Below are positions 35,746 to 42,977 of a stretch of 64,000 nt of DNA, one piece after another; positions within the stretch are counted from its first letter, which is position 1; each line of letters begins with the position of its first letter. The DNA is from Geothrix terrae (GTDB taxonomy: Bacteria; Acidobacteriota; Holophagae; Holophagales; Holophagaceae): positions 496,001-560,000 of the forward strand of contig NZ_JAKZLA010000003.1 in the NCBI RefSeq assembly GCF_022808775.1, in the 5' to 3' direction. The position numbers and the translations under genes are program-made. The notes beneath the pieces are model-generated. The model was given only the letters and a program-made list of their open reading frames with translations. It was not told where the DNA came from and did no database searches.

Positions 35746-37082
35746 GGCGCCCCTCCCACCAGCACCTTGTGGAGGCGCCGCAGGGCCTCATCGCCCTGCT
35801 CCCGGCGCACCACGAGGCTCAGGTTGATCTCGTTGGCGCCCATGCTGATCATCTCCACGTTGATGTCGCCCAGGGCCGAGAGCAGGCGCGCGCCCAGGCC
35901 CGGCGTGGACTTGAGGCGCTCGCCCACGGCGGCGATGATGGCCCGGTCCTCGTTCACCTCCACCGTGGCGAAGGCCGAGAGGTCCTTGATGAGCGCCTTC
36001 AGGGGCATGTCCGCCTCCACCGTGAGGGAGACGCTCACCTCGGCGGTGGCGACGAGGTCGACGCTCACGCCGCGCCGCCCGAACACTTCGAAGAGGCGGG
36101 CCAGGAAGCCGCTCTGGGCCAGCATGCGCGAGCTGCTCACCGTGAGCACCGTCACGGGCCCGCGGCTGGCCAGGGCCGTGATGGGCCGGCCCGTGCGGAC
36201 CTCGGCGGAGATGGTGGTGAACCGGCCCTCCGGTTTTTGCGTATGCCGAACAGTGACGGGAATGCGCGCCTCGACGGCGGGCTGGATGGTGGCCGGGTGC
36301 AGCACCTTCGCCCCGAAGGCCGCCAGCTCGGCGGCTTCCGCGAAGCTCAGCTCGGGGATGGGCAGGGCCTCGGGGACGATGCGGGGGTCGCAGGTGAGCA
36401 CGCCTTCCACGTCCGTCCAGATCTGCACCTCGGCCGCCCCCAGGGCCGCGCCGAAGAGGGCCGCGGAGAAGTCGCTTCCGCCGCGGCCGAGGGTGGTGGT
36501 GAGGCCGTCCTCCGTGGCGCCGATATAGCCCTGGGTGATGACGGATCGGCCCGATCCGAGCAGCGGCTTCAGGTGCTCCGCCGCCAGGGCCTTGATGGCC
36601 TCCGCCTGCGGGGCCGCTTCGCCGAAGACCGCGTCCGTGCGCAGCACGGTGCGGGCGTCCACCCAGGCGCCGCCCACGAAGGCCGCGAAGATCCGCGTGG
36701 ACAGCCGCTCGCCCAGGGAGGCGATGGCGTCCATGCTGCGGGGGCTCAGCTCGCGGAGCATGGCCACGCCGCGGAGCAGCAGCTCCAGCTCACCGAAGAG
36801 GTCCGTCAGGGCCGCGTCCAGGTCCTCGGGCACCTCGCCGGCGAAGAGATCCTCCGCCGCCTTCCGGTGCGCGGCCATGAGCTTGCGCTGCCGCTCCATG
36901 GCGCCACCCAGGTCGCCCGCCTCCGCCGCCTTGGCGGCATCGAAGAGGCCGTTGGTGGTCTTGCCCATGGCGGACAGCACCACCAGGGGCGCCTGGGGGA
37001 GCGCCGCCTTCACCAGGCCTGCCACCTGCCGCATGCAGGCCGCGTCCGCCACACTGCTGCCACCGAACTTGAGGACGATCAT
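35742..37082 (-). CDS. lysC: Aspartate kinase (monofunctional, with ACT domains)
   Basis: 446 aa. First step from aspartate to lysine, threonine and methionine. The kinase domain starts VLKFGGSSVAD (3-13) and includes RGGSDFSAALFGAALGA near 208-224. Two ACT domains follow (about 305-440; SGFLARLFEVFGRRGVSVDLV, then ARLLSALGDINVEMISM), so feedback inhibition by an amino acid is likely. Its ATG and ribosome site lie inside a duplicated copy of the asd 3' end (37078-37145). Confidence 0.93.
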   Translation of the reverse strand: MIVLKFGGSSVADAACMRQVAGLVKAALPQAPLVVLSAMGKTTNGLFDAAKAAEAGDLGGAMERQRKLMAAHRKAAEDLFAGEVPEDLDAALTDLFGELELLLRGVAMLRELSPRSMDAIASLGERLSTRIFAAFVGGAWVDARTVLRTDAVFGEAAPQAEAIKALAAEHLKPLLGSGRSVITQGYIGATEDGLTTTLGRGGSDFSAALFGAALGAAEVQIWTDVEGVLTCDPRIVPEALPIPELSFAEAAELAAFGAKVLHPATIQPAVEARIPVTVRHTQKPEGRFTTISAEVRTGRPITALASRGPVTVLTVSSSRMLAQSGFLARLFEVFGRRGVSVDLVATAEVSVSLTVEADMPLKALIKDLSAFATVEVNEDRAIIAAVGERLKSTPGLGARLLSALGDINVEMISMGANEINLSLVVRREQGDEALRRLHKVLVGGAP

Positions 37083-37145
37083 CGGAGGTACCCCTTCGCG
37101 TGGGCCAGTTCGGCATTGAGGATGCTGCTACCGGCCGCCCCCGCT
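37078..37145 (-). repeat. Duplicated 3' end of asd, copy 1 (upstream edge of lysC)
   Basis: About 68 bp matching 37260-37328 with five substitutions and one 1-bp gap. On the minus strand it still reads ILNAELAHAKGYLR and stop, the end of Asd, and the stop overlaps the lysC ATG (CGATGAT). Four of the five substitutions are synonymous in that frame. It supplies the lysC ribosome site (AAGGGG). Confidence 0.85.
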
Positions 37146-37259
37146 CGGGGGGGCCCCGCTCTGCGGTCCCACGCAGCGGGGAGCAGGAGGACATGCCTTG
37201 ATGGCATGTCCGATCGCGGGCTGCCAGACAACACGTGCGAGGGACGAATGGATGTACGA
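37146..37259 (-). repeat. REP-like insert between asd and lysC
   Basis: 114 bp lying between two copies of the asd 3' end. It carries two hairpins: 37154-37181 (CCCCG with a CT bulge, then CTGCG / CGCAG and CGGGG) and 37189-37211 (GGACATGCC, loop TTGAT, GGCATGTCC). The 9-bp stem with 5-nt loop and the core GGCCCCGCTCYGC resemble the repeats at 9663 and 9734. No coding sequence is seen. Confidence 0.6.
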
Positions 37260-37328
37260 ATCATCGGAGGTACCCCTTCGCATGGGCGAGTTCCGCATTG
37301 AGGATGCTGCCACCAGCCGCCCCTCGCT
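37260..37328 (-). repeat. Duplicated 3' end of asd, copy 2 (native asd end)
   Basis: Functional end of the asd gene, repeated at 37078-37145 with an offset of 182 bp. Includes the asd stop codon in CGATGAT, the same junction sequence that forms the lysC start in copy 1. Confidence 0.85.
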
Positions 37329-38316
37329 CAGTGTTGTGGCCGAGGAGGGCGAACTTCACGCCCAGGATGGGGCAGGGCCGCAAGCGGCCCACGTGCACGC
37401 TCATGCCCTCATCCTTCTCCACGTCGCGGCGCACCTGGGGGCGGTCCTCCAGGGTGTGGACATGGATGGGCACCGCGGGCGCGGAGAAGAGCTTGAGCTG
37501 CTGGGGCTCGGGCCTCCAGCTCAGCCAGGCGTCGCGCACGGCCTCCAGGGACGGGTTGCCCTTCAGCTTCACGCTGACGGCCTCCGTGTGGCCCTCGATG
37601 ACGGGCACGCGGTGGCAGAGGGCGCTCACCAGCATGGGCGCCAGCTCCACTTCCTTGCCCGTGAAGCGGCCCAGCATCTTGGGGGTCTCCTCCTCCACCT
37701 TGGGTTCCTCGTTGCGGATGAAGGGGATGACGTTGCCCAGGATGTCCAGGCTGGCCACGCCGGGATAGCCCGCGCCGCTGATGGCCTGCATGGAGGTCAT
37801 CATCACGGCCTCGATGCCGAAGGCCCGGTGCAGGGGCGCCAGCGCCATCACCAGCACCGTGGCCGTGCAGTTGGCGTTGGTAACGATGCCGCCGCTCCAG
37901 CCGTGGTGGTGGCGCTGCACGTCCAGCAGGCCCAGGTGGTCCGCGTTCACCTCGGGCACCAGCAGCGGGACCTCCGGCGACATGCGGAAGGCGGCGGCGT
38001 TGGAGAACACCATGGCGCCGGCCCGGGCGAACTCGGGCTCCAGCTCCTTGGCGGGGCCTGTGTCCAGGGCGCTGAAGATCACCGGGGAGAGGGCGAACTC
38101 CGGCGTGCCCTCGGCCATGACCTGGTCGCCCAGGCCGCCGTAGGGTTCGCCGTCCAGGCGCCAGGCGCAGGCCTCGCGGTAGCGCTTGCCCGCGCTGCGC
38201 TCACTGGCGGCCAGGTGTTCGATGCGGAAGAGGGGATGGTTGGCCAGCCGGCGCACGAAGCGCTGGCCGACGACGCCGGTGGCGCCCAGAACGGTGACGG
38301 GGATTTTGGCGGTCAT
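37261..38316 (-). CDS. asd: Aspartate-semialdehyde dehydrogenase
   Basis: 351 aa, the archaeal/fungal-like subgroup with length near 350. N-terminal Rossmann motif VLGATGVVGQRFV (9-21); catalytic Cys in VTNANCTATVLV near 150; substrate and catalytic His in SALCHRVPVIEGHTEAV near 247. Reduces aspartyl phosphate to the semialdehyde used by dapA. Last residues ILNAELAHAKGYLR are duplicated downstream of the gene. It lies 3 bp after dapE. Confidence 0.93.
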   Translation of the reverse strand: MTAKIPVTVLGATGVVGQRFVRRLANHPLFRIEHLAASERSAGKRYREACAWRLDGEPYGGLGDQVMAEGTPEFALSPVIFSALDTGPAKELEPEFARAGAMVFSNAAAFRMSPEVPLLVPEVNADHLGLLDVQRHHHGWSGGIVTNANCTATVLVMALAPLHRAFGIEAVMMTSMQAISGAGYPGVASLDILGNVIPFIRNEEPKVEEETPKMLGRFTGKEVELAPMLVSALCHRVPVIEGHTEAVSVKLKGNPSLEAVRDAWLSWRPEPQQLKLFSAPAVPIHVHTLEDRPQVRRDVEKDEGMSVHVGRLRPCPILGVKFALLGHNTERGAAGGSILNAELAHAKGYLR

Positions 38317-38319
38317 GGT

Positions 38320-39354
38320 TCAGTCTCCCAGGAAGTGCAAGGCCAGTCGGTGGTTGAGCTCCACCCCCGCCTCGAGGTCGGCGAGGCTGAGGCGTTCCTC
38401 CAGCGTGTGTGCCACGCGGATGCTGCCGGGCCCCGCCAGCACCACGGTGCGGTCCGGCACCAGGGCCCGCAGGGTGGGGGCGTCGGAGCCGAAGGGCATG
38501 GGGGCGCGCTCGAAGCCGGGGATCTCGGGGTACCGGTCCGGCGGCTCATCCAGCGTGAGGGCCAGGGTGCCCTCGGGCGGGGCCAGGCGTCGCGCCTCGT
38601 CCACGAAGGTGCTCCCGGGCAGGGTGCGGATCATGAGCCGGGCCTCGGCGGAGGCGGGGATGGAATTGAGGGCTTCGCCCGCGTGGAGGATGCCCAGATT
38701 CCACACCTCCGGACCCAAAGCCGGGTCCACGGGGCGCGCCTGGTCGCGCAGGCGCTGGAGCCAGTCCAGGAGGGGCCAGGCGGCATCGCGACCCAGTTCG
38801 GGACTGCCGCTGTGGGCGGCGCGGCCCACGCAGCGGAGGTGCAGGTGCTGGGCCCCTCGCTGGCCCGTGGCCAGCTTCAGGTCCGTGGGCTCGCCGTTGA
38901 TGAGGACCCGCAGGTCCCGCAGCCGGTCCGCCAAACCCAGGGCCGCGGTGGCCCCGGCGCTGTCCGTCTCCTCGCCCACCACCCCCAGCCAGGCCAGGCC
39001 CTCCCGGCCCTCGGCCAGCAGGGTCCGCACGGCCCCGAGCTGGGCCGCGACCTGGCCCTTGGCGTCGCAGGCCCCCCGGCCATGGAAGACCTCGCCCTCC
39101 AGGCGGAGCGGCAGGTGGGGCGGTACCGTGTCCAGGTGCGTGGAGAAGAGGACCCTCGGCCGGCCCCAGGTGGCCAGCACGTTGGTGCGGCCTTCAGCCA
39201 CGGGCTGCTCCACCACCGTGGCGCCGAGCTCTCGGAGAAGCTTCCGGAGCTCCGGCAGGCCCGCGTCCTCCCGGCCCGAGGTCGTCTCCTGCGCGCAGAG
39301 CCGCCGCAGGCTGCCGGTGAGCCAGCTTCGGAGATCAGCGGGGGTGGCGTTCAT
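38320..39354 (-). CDS. dapE: M20 family deacylase, probable succinyl-diaminopimelate desuccinylase
   Basis: 344 aa metallopeptidase-like amidohydrolase. Metal-site motifs: VLFSTHLDTVPP near 69-80 (H, D), RGACDAKGQVAAQ near 92-104 (bridging Asp), VVGEETDSAGA near 125-135 (catalytic and metal Glu), and a C-terminal His region. The ArgE/DapE group cannot be split by motif alone, but the operon context (dapC, dapD present) favours hydrolysis of N-succinyl-LL-DAP. It is the first gene after the lysine riboswitch, and its ATG has GAGG upstream. Confidence 0.8.
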   Translation of the reverse strand: MNATPADLRSWLTGSLRRLCAQETTSGREDAGLPELRKLLRELGATVVEQPVAEGRTNVLATWGRPRVLFSTHLDTVPPHLPLRLEGEVFHGRGACDAKGQVAAQLGAVRTLLAEGREGLAWLGVVGEETDSAGATAALGLADRLRDLRVLINGEPTDLKLATGQRGAQHLHLRCVGRAAHSGSPELGRDAAWPLLDWLQRLRDQARPVDPALGPEVWNLGILHAGEALNSIPASAEARLMIRTLPGSTFVDEARRLAPPEGTLALTLDEPPDRYPEIPGFERAPMPFGSDAPTLRALVPDRTVVLAGPGSIRVAHTLEERLSLADLEAGVELNHRLALHFLGD

Positions 39355-39390
39355 GGAAACCTCGGCGGGCCGACGGTGCCATCAGGAACG

Positions 39391-39405
39391 CGGTGGGAAG
39401 GATCC
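39391..39405 (-). promoter_or_regulatory. Candidate riboswitch switching strand
   Basis: Minus-strand GGATCC-TTCCCACCG, just downstream of the L-box. It can pair with CGGTGGGAA (39530-39522) and GGATC (39515-39511) of the aptamer core: 9 bp plus 5 bp with a 6-nt bulge on the aptamer side. Such pairing would break ligand binding, as expected for an expression platform. Confidence 0.55.
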
Positions 39406-39420
39406 CGCCGCCGCGCCTCA

Positions 39421-39591
39421 GGCCCTCCGCGCCGGGTGACCGGCACGACAGCCGCCGGGCTTTCGCCTCGACGTCCAGGGGCCGCGCCGATGACTCGCGA
39501 ACCCTTCGGCGATCCTCCCCTTTCCCACCGGGTCATCGGGTTCATCGCCCTCGCCACTGGTACTGATGGGGACCGCTCCTCCATCGGAACC
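39421..39591 (-). promoter_or_regulatory. Lysine riboswitch (L-box) aptamer
   Basis: About 171 nt in the leader of the lysine operon. On the minus strand the conserved L-box blocks occur in order: GGAGGAGCGG (P2 start), CATCAGTACC, GGGAAAGGGGAGGATCGCCG followed by AAG, and GGCGGCTGTCGTGCC. P1 can form from GGTTC and GGGCC at the ends, the hairpin GGCGAAAGCC lies in the P4 position, and GCCGG-TCAC-CCGGC forms P5. The length fits the family (about 170-180 nt). Lysine binding should lower expression of the dapE-lysA operon. Confidence 0.88.
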
Positions 39592-39628
39592 TCCACCTTC
39601 CCATGCCGGGGCCCCCTTCCGCAACCCG

Positions 39629-40153
39629 CTAACGGATGTCGGCCAGCAGCCCCTCGCCCCGGGGCCAGGGGCCGTGGCCCGAGGCCAGGTTCAGGTGCCC
39701 GCAGGGCCCCAGGTCCACCAGCCGGGCCCCCCAGTCCGAGGCCAGGGCGTGGGCCCGGGCCGGGGCCAGGAAGGGATCGTCCGACGAGGCGGCCAGGATG
39801 GCCTGGAAGGCCAGCCGTTGACGGGGGATCGGCGCGAAGCCGCGCAGGAGGGGCAGCACATCCGGACGCTCCACATCCGTGGGCGCCGCCAGGAGGGCCC
39901 CGCGGATCTCGCGGTCGTGGTCCTTCGCCCAGTGGACGATCGCCAGGCAGCCCAGCGAGTGCCCCACGAGGATGGGCGGTTCCGTGCAATCGGCGATGAC
40001 CTCGTCCAGGGCCTCCACCCACTCCACCTTGCGGGGGAACTCCCAGTTGGGCATCTCCACCCGCTTCGCGTCCCGGAGGCTGCCCTCCCACAGGCTCTGC
40101 CAGTGGCCAGGGCCGGAGTTCTGGTAGCCGGGGACGATCAGGATGGCGGCCAT
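39629..40153 (-). CDS. RBBP9/YdeN-type alpha/beta hydrolase
   Basis: 174 aa, the small single-domain serine hydrolase family. Begins IVPGYQNSGPGHWQSLW (6-22), the family hallmark. The nucleophile elbow is LVGHSLGCLAI near 63-73 (G-H-S-L-G), the Asp-region strand is near 117-125 (SSDDPF), and the His is in GPCGHLN near 149-155. The substrate is unknown. It ends just upstream of the lysine riboswitch and probably belongs to a separate transcript. Confidence 0.85.
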   Translation of the reverse strand: MAAILIVPGYQNSGPGHWQSLWEGSLRDAKRVEMPNWEFPRKVEWVEALDEVIADCTEPPILVGHSLGCLAIVHWAKDHDREIRGALLAAPTDVERPDVLPLLRGFAPIPRQRLAFQAILAASSDDPFLAPARAHALASDWGARLVDLGPCGHLNLASGHGPWPRGEGLLADIR

Positions 40154-40199
40154 GGATCACCGTGGGATGGCTCCATGGAACGCCCACCGGAGCCCGAGT

Positions 40200-40805
40200 T
40201 CAAGCCCTCCTTGGAGCCCGCGCGGGCACCAGGGCGTCCGCCAGCTGGCGCACATAGCCGCTGAGGTCCGTCACTTCCTTCACGGCCTTGGGGGTAGCCC
40301 GCAGGAGCTGGAAGTAGCCCGCATAGGCCGCATAGGCCAGCAGGGCCCGCTGGCGCGCCTCGGTTTCCGTCAGGCCCAGCGCCAGGAAGGCCTCCGCGCC
40401 GAAGGCCAGGCGGCGCTCCGTGGCGCGGCGGAGGAAGGGCGCCACCCGGGGGTCTTCCCCGGAGAGCGCCAGGGCCGCGAAGAAGAGGCCGTTCTCCACG
40501 TCCTCGAAGGCCGCGAAGAGCAGCACCCGCAGGCGCCGCCGCGGGTCGGCGATGCCCCCGTAGCGGGCCACCACGTCCGCGCTCTGGTCCTGCTCCCAGT
40601 CCGCCAGGGCCGCCTTGATGAGGGCGTCCCGGCTGTCGAAGTGCCAGTAGAAGCTTCCCTTCGTGACCCCCAGCGCCTGGGCCAGCGGCTCCACCGCCAC
40701 GGCCGACACCCCCTCCCGGATGATGAGGGCCTGGGCCGCCTTCACCCAGACCTCGGGGGACAGCGGCTCAGTGGGGCGGCGGGGCTTCTTGCGGGGAGCG
40801 GGCAT
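40200..40805 (-). CDS. TetR family transcriptional regulator
   Basis: 201 aa from the ATG at 40805; the frame is open far upstream, into the divergent gene, so that start was rejected. The N-terminal helix-turn-helix (about 18-65) includes EGVSAVAVEPLAQALGV and TKGSFYWHFDSRDAL, the typical TetR recognition helix. The C-terminal ligand domain is helical. It is divergent from the rhombotarget/rhombosortase operon with two palindromes between the starts, so it probably represses that operon and itself. Ligand unknown. Confidence 0.87.
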   Translation of the reverse strand: MPAPRKKPRRPTEPLSPEVWVKAAQALIIREGVSAVAVEPLAQALGVTKGSFYWHFDSRDALIKAALADWEQDQSADVVARYGGIADPRRRLRVLLFAAFEDVENGLFFAALALSGEDPRVAPFLRRATERRLAFGAEAFLALGLTETEARQRALLAYAAYAGYFQLLRATPKAVKEVTDLSGYVRQLADALVPARAPRRA

Positions 40806-40841
40806 GGCGGCCTTGACAGGTGACCGGGCCAGCATACCATA

Positions 40842-40873
40842 CCATACCGTATGGCATCCATACGCATGCGTAT
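40842..40873. promoter_or_regulatory. Two adjacent palindromes, candidate TetR operators
   Basis: Perfect inverted repeat CCATAC-C-GTATGG at 40842-40854 and perfect 14-bp palindrome ATACGCATGCGTAT at 40860-40873. They lie between the divergent TetR and rhombotarget starts, 37 and 25 bp from them, and share the half-site GTAT. Preceded by two more CATAC units (40833-40845). Confidence 0.65.
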
Positions 40874-40898
40874 TGAGTGCAGCTTCCAAGGAGTTCCG

Positions 40899-41759
40899 AT
40901 GCCCCGCCACCCCTTCCTCACTGCCGCCCTGGCGCTCCTGACCTTCCTCGGCTGCAACACGCCGGAGACGCACGTCCGCCGCAGCAGCCTCATGGACTAC
41001 CTCTATCCGAAGGAGAAGGCCGCCCCCATGCCGAACCCCGCCGGGGCCCGCCTCAAGCTGCCCCTGAAGCTGGGCGTGGCCTTCGTCCCGGGCGGCACGG
41101 CCTCCTGGCGGGTCCAGAACCTCATGGCTCCGGGCCAGGAGAAGCAGCTTCTGGACGTGGTGAAGCAGAGCTTCAAGGACCGGCCCTGGATCTCGGAGAT
41201 CAAGCTCGTCCCCAGCGCCTACCTCCGTCCGGGTGGCGGCTTCGAGAACATGGACCAGGTGGCCCGGATGTATGGCGTGGACGTCATGGCCCTGGTGAGC
41301 GTGGACCAGGTGCAGAACACGGATCCCCGCTGGTACAGCTTCACCTACCTCTCCATCGTGGGCGCCTACGTGCTGCCCGGTGACGCCAACGACACGAACA
41401 CCCTCATCGACGCGGCCGTCTACGACGTGGCCAGCCATACCTTCCTGCTGCGCGCCCCCGGCCAGAGCCAGGTCAAGGGCAGCTCCACCTGGGCCTACCG
41501 CGAGAAGCAGCTGCGCGAGCACTCGGCGAAGGGCCTGGAGCTGGCCATGACGGATCTGGCCAAGAACCTCGACGCCGAAGTGGGCGCCTTCAAGGCGGAG
41601 GTGGCCCGGGGTGAGCGCAAGGACGTGGACGTGGTGGACCGCCAGGGCGTGTCCCTGCGCCAGAGCGGTGGCCGGAACTTCGGCGGAAGCACCGGCTGGA
41701 TCGAGGTCCTGGGCGCCCTCCTCGTCCTCGGTCTCGCCCTGCGGTTCCGGCGGGCCTGA
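40899..41759 (+). CDS. Rhombotarget lipoprotein with GlyGly-CTERM tail
   Basis: 286 aa from the ATG with AAGGAG upstream; a longer frame would cover the operator region. Lipobox FLGC with Cys19. The C-terminus is a sorting signal: a Gly-rich SGGRNFGGS, a hydrophobic helix (about 262-280), and a basic RFRRA end. This is the GlyGly-CTERM layout recognised by rhombosortase, whose gene follows with a shared TGATG. The body (DVVKQSFKDRPWISEIKLV and SYLSIVGAYVLPG) matches the family of single-copy lipoproteins paired with a rhombosortase. Exported, then cleaved and likely transferred to the cell surface. Confidence 0.82.
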   Translation: MPRHPFLTAALALLTFLGCNTPETHVRRSSLMDYLYPKEKAAPMPNPAGARLKLPLKLGVAFVPGGTASWRVQNLMAPGQEKQLLDVVKQSFKDRPWISEIKLVPSAYLRPGGGFENMDQVARMYGVDVMALVSVDQVQNTDPRWYSFTYLSIVGAYVLPGDANDTNTLIDAAVYDVASHTFLLRAPGQSQVKGSSTWAYREKQLREHSAKGLELAMTDLAKNLDAEVGAFKAEVARGERKDVDVVDRQGVSLRQSGGRNFGGSTGWIEVLGALLVLGLALRFRRA

Positions 41760-42241
41760 TGGATCCCCTCGCCCTCACCGCCGAGGCCCTCCGGGAGCCC
41801 TGGCGCCTCTGGACGGGGCACCTGGTCCACTTCGGCTGGGAGCATGCCCTGGCCAATGCCGTGGCCCTGGCCGTACCGTGGATCCTGGCCCCACCCGAGG
41901 ATCGGCGGCGGCTGGCCCTGGCGATGCTCGTCCTTCCGCCCCTCCTGAGCCTGCTCCTCCTGCCCTCCCTCGGCGGCGGCGATTACCGCGGCGCCTCGGG
42001 CCTGGCCTGCGCACTTTGGGGCTTGGTGGGCCTGCGCCTGACCGGGCGGCAAGGATCCACACCCCTCGGTCTGTTGATGCTTGGGGGGCTCATGCTGAAA
42101 CTGGGGACCGAGGCGGCCTTCGGCGGCTGCTTCCTGCTCCACCCTGAAGGCTGGCGCACCCTACCTGGCGCCCACCTGTGGGGGACGCTGCTGGGCCTCG
42201 CTTCCGCCCTGCCGCCCTGGCCCCGCCCTCATCCCGCCTGA
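41759..42241 (+). CDS. Rhombosortase (rhomboid-type intramembrane protease)
   Basis: 160 aa, the short rhombosortase type with about five or six helices. The first conserved block is WRLWTGHLVHFGWEHALAN (18-36), the nucleophile segment is YRGASGLACAL near 77-87 (Ser in G-A-S-G), and a late HLWGTLLGL supplies the His. It cleaves GlyGly-CTERM proteins at the inner membrane. The only visible substrate is encoded directly upstream and overlaps by one base. Confidence 0.85.
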   Translation: MDPLALTAEALREPWRLWTGHLVHFGWEHALANAVALAVPWILAPPEDRRRLALAMLVLPPLLSLLLLPSLGGGDYRGASGLACALWGLVGLRLTGRQGSTPLGLLMLGGLMLKLGTEAAFGGCFLLHPEGWRTLPGAHLWGTLLGLASALPPWPRPHPA

Positions 42242-42264
42242 TCTCCACCTCCTGAGGAGGCCCC

Positions 42265-42936
42265 ATGAGAAGGCTGATCTGCGCCCTTCTTTCGATCATC
42301 GGGGGCCTGGGGTGCGCTCGGATCTACCGGCCCGTGACCCTCGCCACGCCACCCGCCAGTATTCGCGGTGAAGGGCTTGCGGGGCAGGTGGCGTTGCAGC
42401 CCTGGGGCGACAACTCGAGGTACGAGCGGAAGGCCCTTCAGGCGAACCTGCGCGTCTTCGTGCTGACTCTCGAGAACACCTCTTCGGTCGACCTTGAGAT
42501 TCTGCGCCTGGACCTCCCGGAGGGAGCCACGGCCCTTCTGCCAGCGGCCGCCACAAGCCTCGTGAAACAGCGAAGCCTCGCCTACATCCTCTATCCACTG
42601 CTCCCGGGCCTGGCCAGTCTGGGGGCCGCGGAAAAGCCCCCCAGCGGTTCTGTGGGCCCTTCGGATCAAGCGATCCTCCAGGGCCTCGTCATCGTCGGCG
42701 CCTGCATCGGGATTCCCAACGCCCTCATCGCCGCCCGGAGCAACCGGCATCTGGAGGCGTTCTTCCGAGACCAGGCCTGGTCCCCGGGGCTGCTGAGGGC
42801 CGGCCAGACCCGGCGGGGACTGGTGTTCCTGCGGGCCCCAGATCTCTATGCACCCCTGCCCCTGCTGATCATCTACCGGGGCAGCGCGGGGGAACGGAAT
42901 TTGGCCCTGATCGGTCCGGGCGCGCGGCCCCTCTAG
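42265..42936 (+). CDS. Putative lipoprotein of unknown function
   Basis: 223 aa. Lipobox GGLGC with Cys at 17. A predicted beta-rich domain (about 30-85) is followed by a hydrophobic segment near 100-112 and another near 138-155, then a strand pattern ending ALIGPG. No family recognised. It is 23 bp downstream of the rhombosortase with a GAGG site, so it may be part of that operon. Confidence 0.5.
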   Translation: MRRLICALLSIIGGLGCARIYRPVTLATPPASIRGEGLAGQVALQPWGDNSRYERKALQANLRVFVLTLENTSSVDLEILRLDLPEGATALLPAAATSLVKQRSLAYILYPLLPGLASLGAAEKPPSGSVGPSDQAILQGLVIVGACIGIPNALIAARSNRHLEAFFRDQAWSPGLLRAGQTRRGLVFLRAPDLYAPLPLLIIYRGSAGERNLALIGPGARPL

Positions 42937-42977
42937 GCGGAGGCAGGCGGGGCTAGACTGGAGTCTCGGAGCGCCCC

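Noticed and set aside
42937-42977. TPP riboswitch before thiG
   Set aside because: The gap is 41 bp, too short for a THI-box, and lacks CTGAGA.
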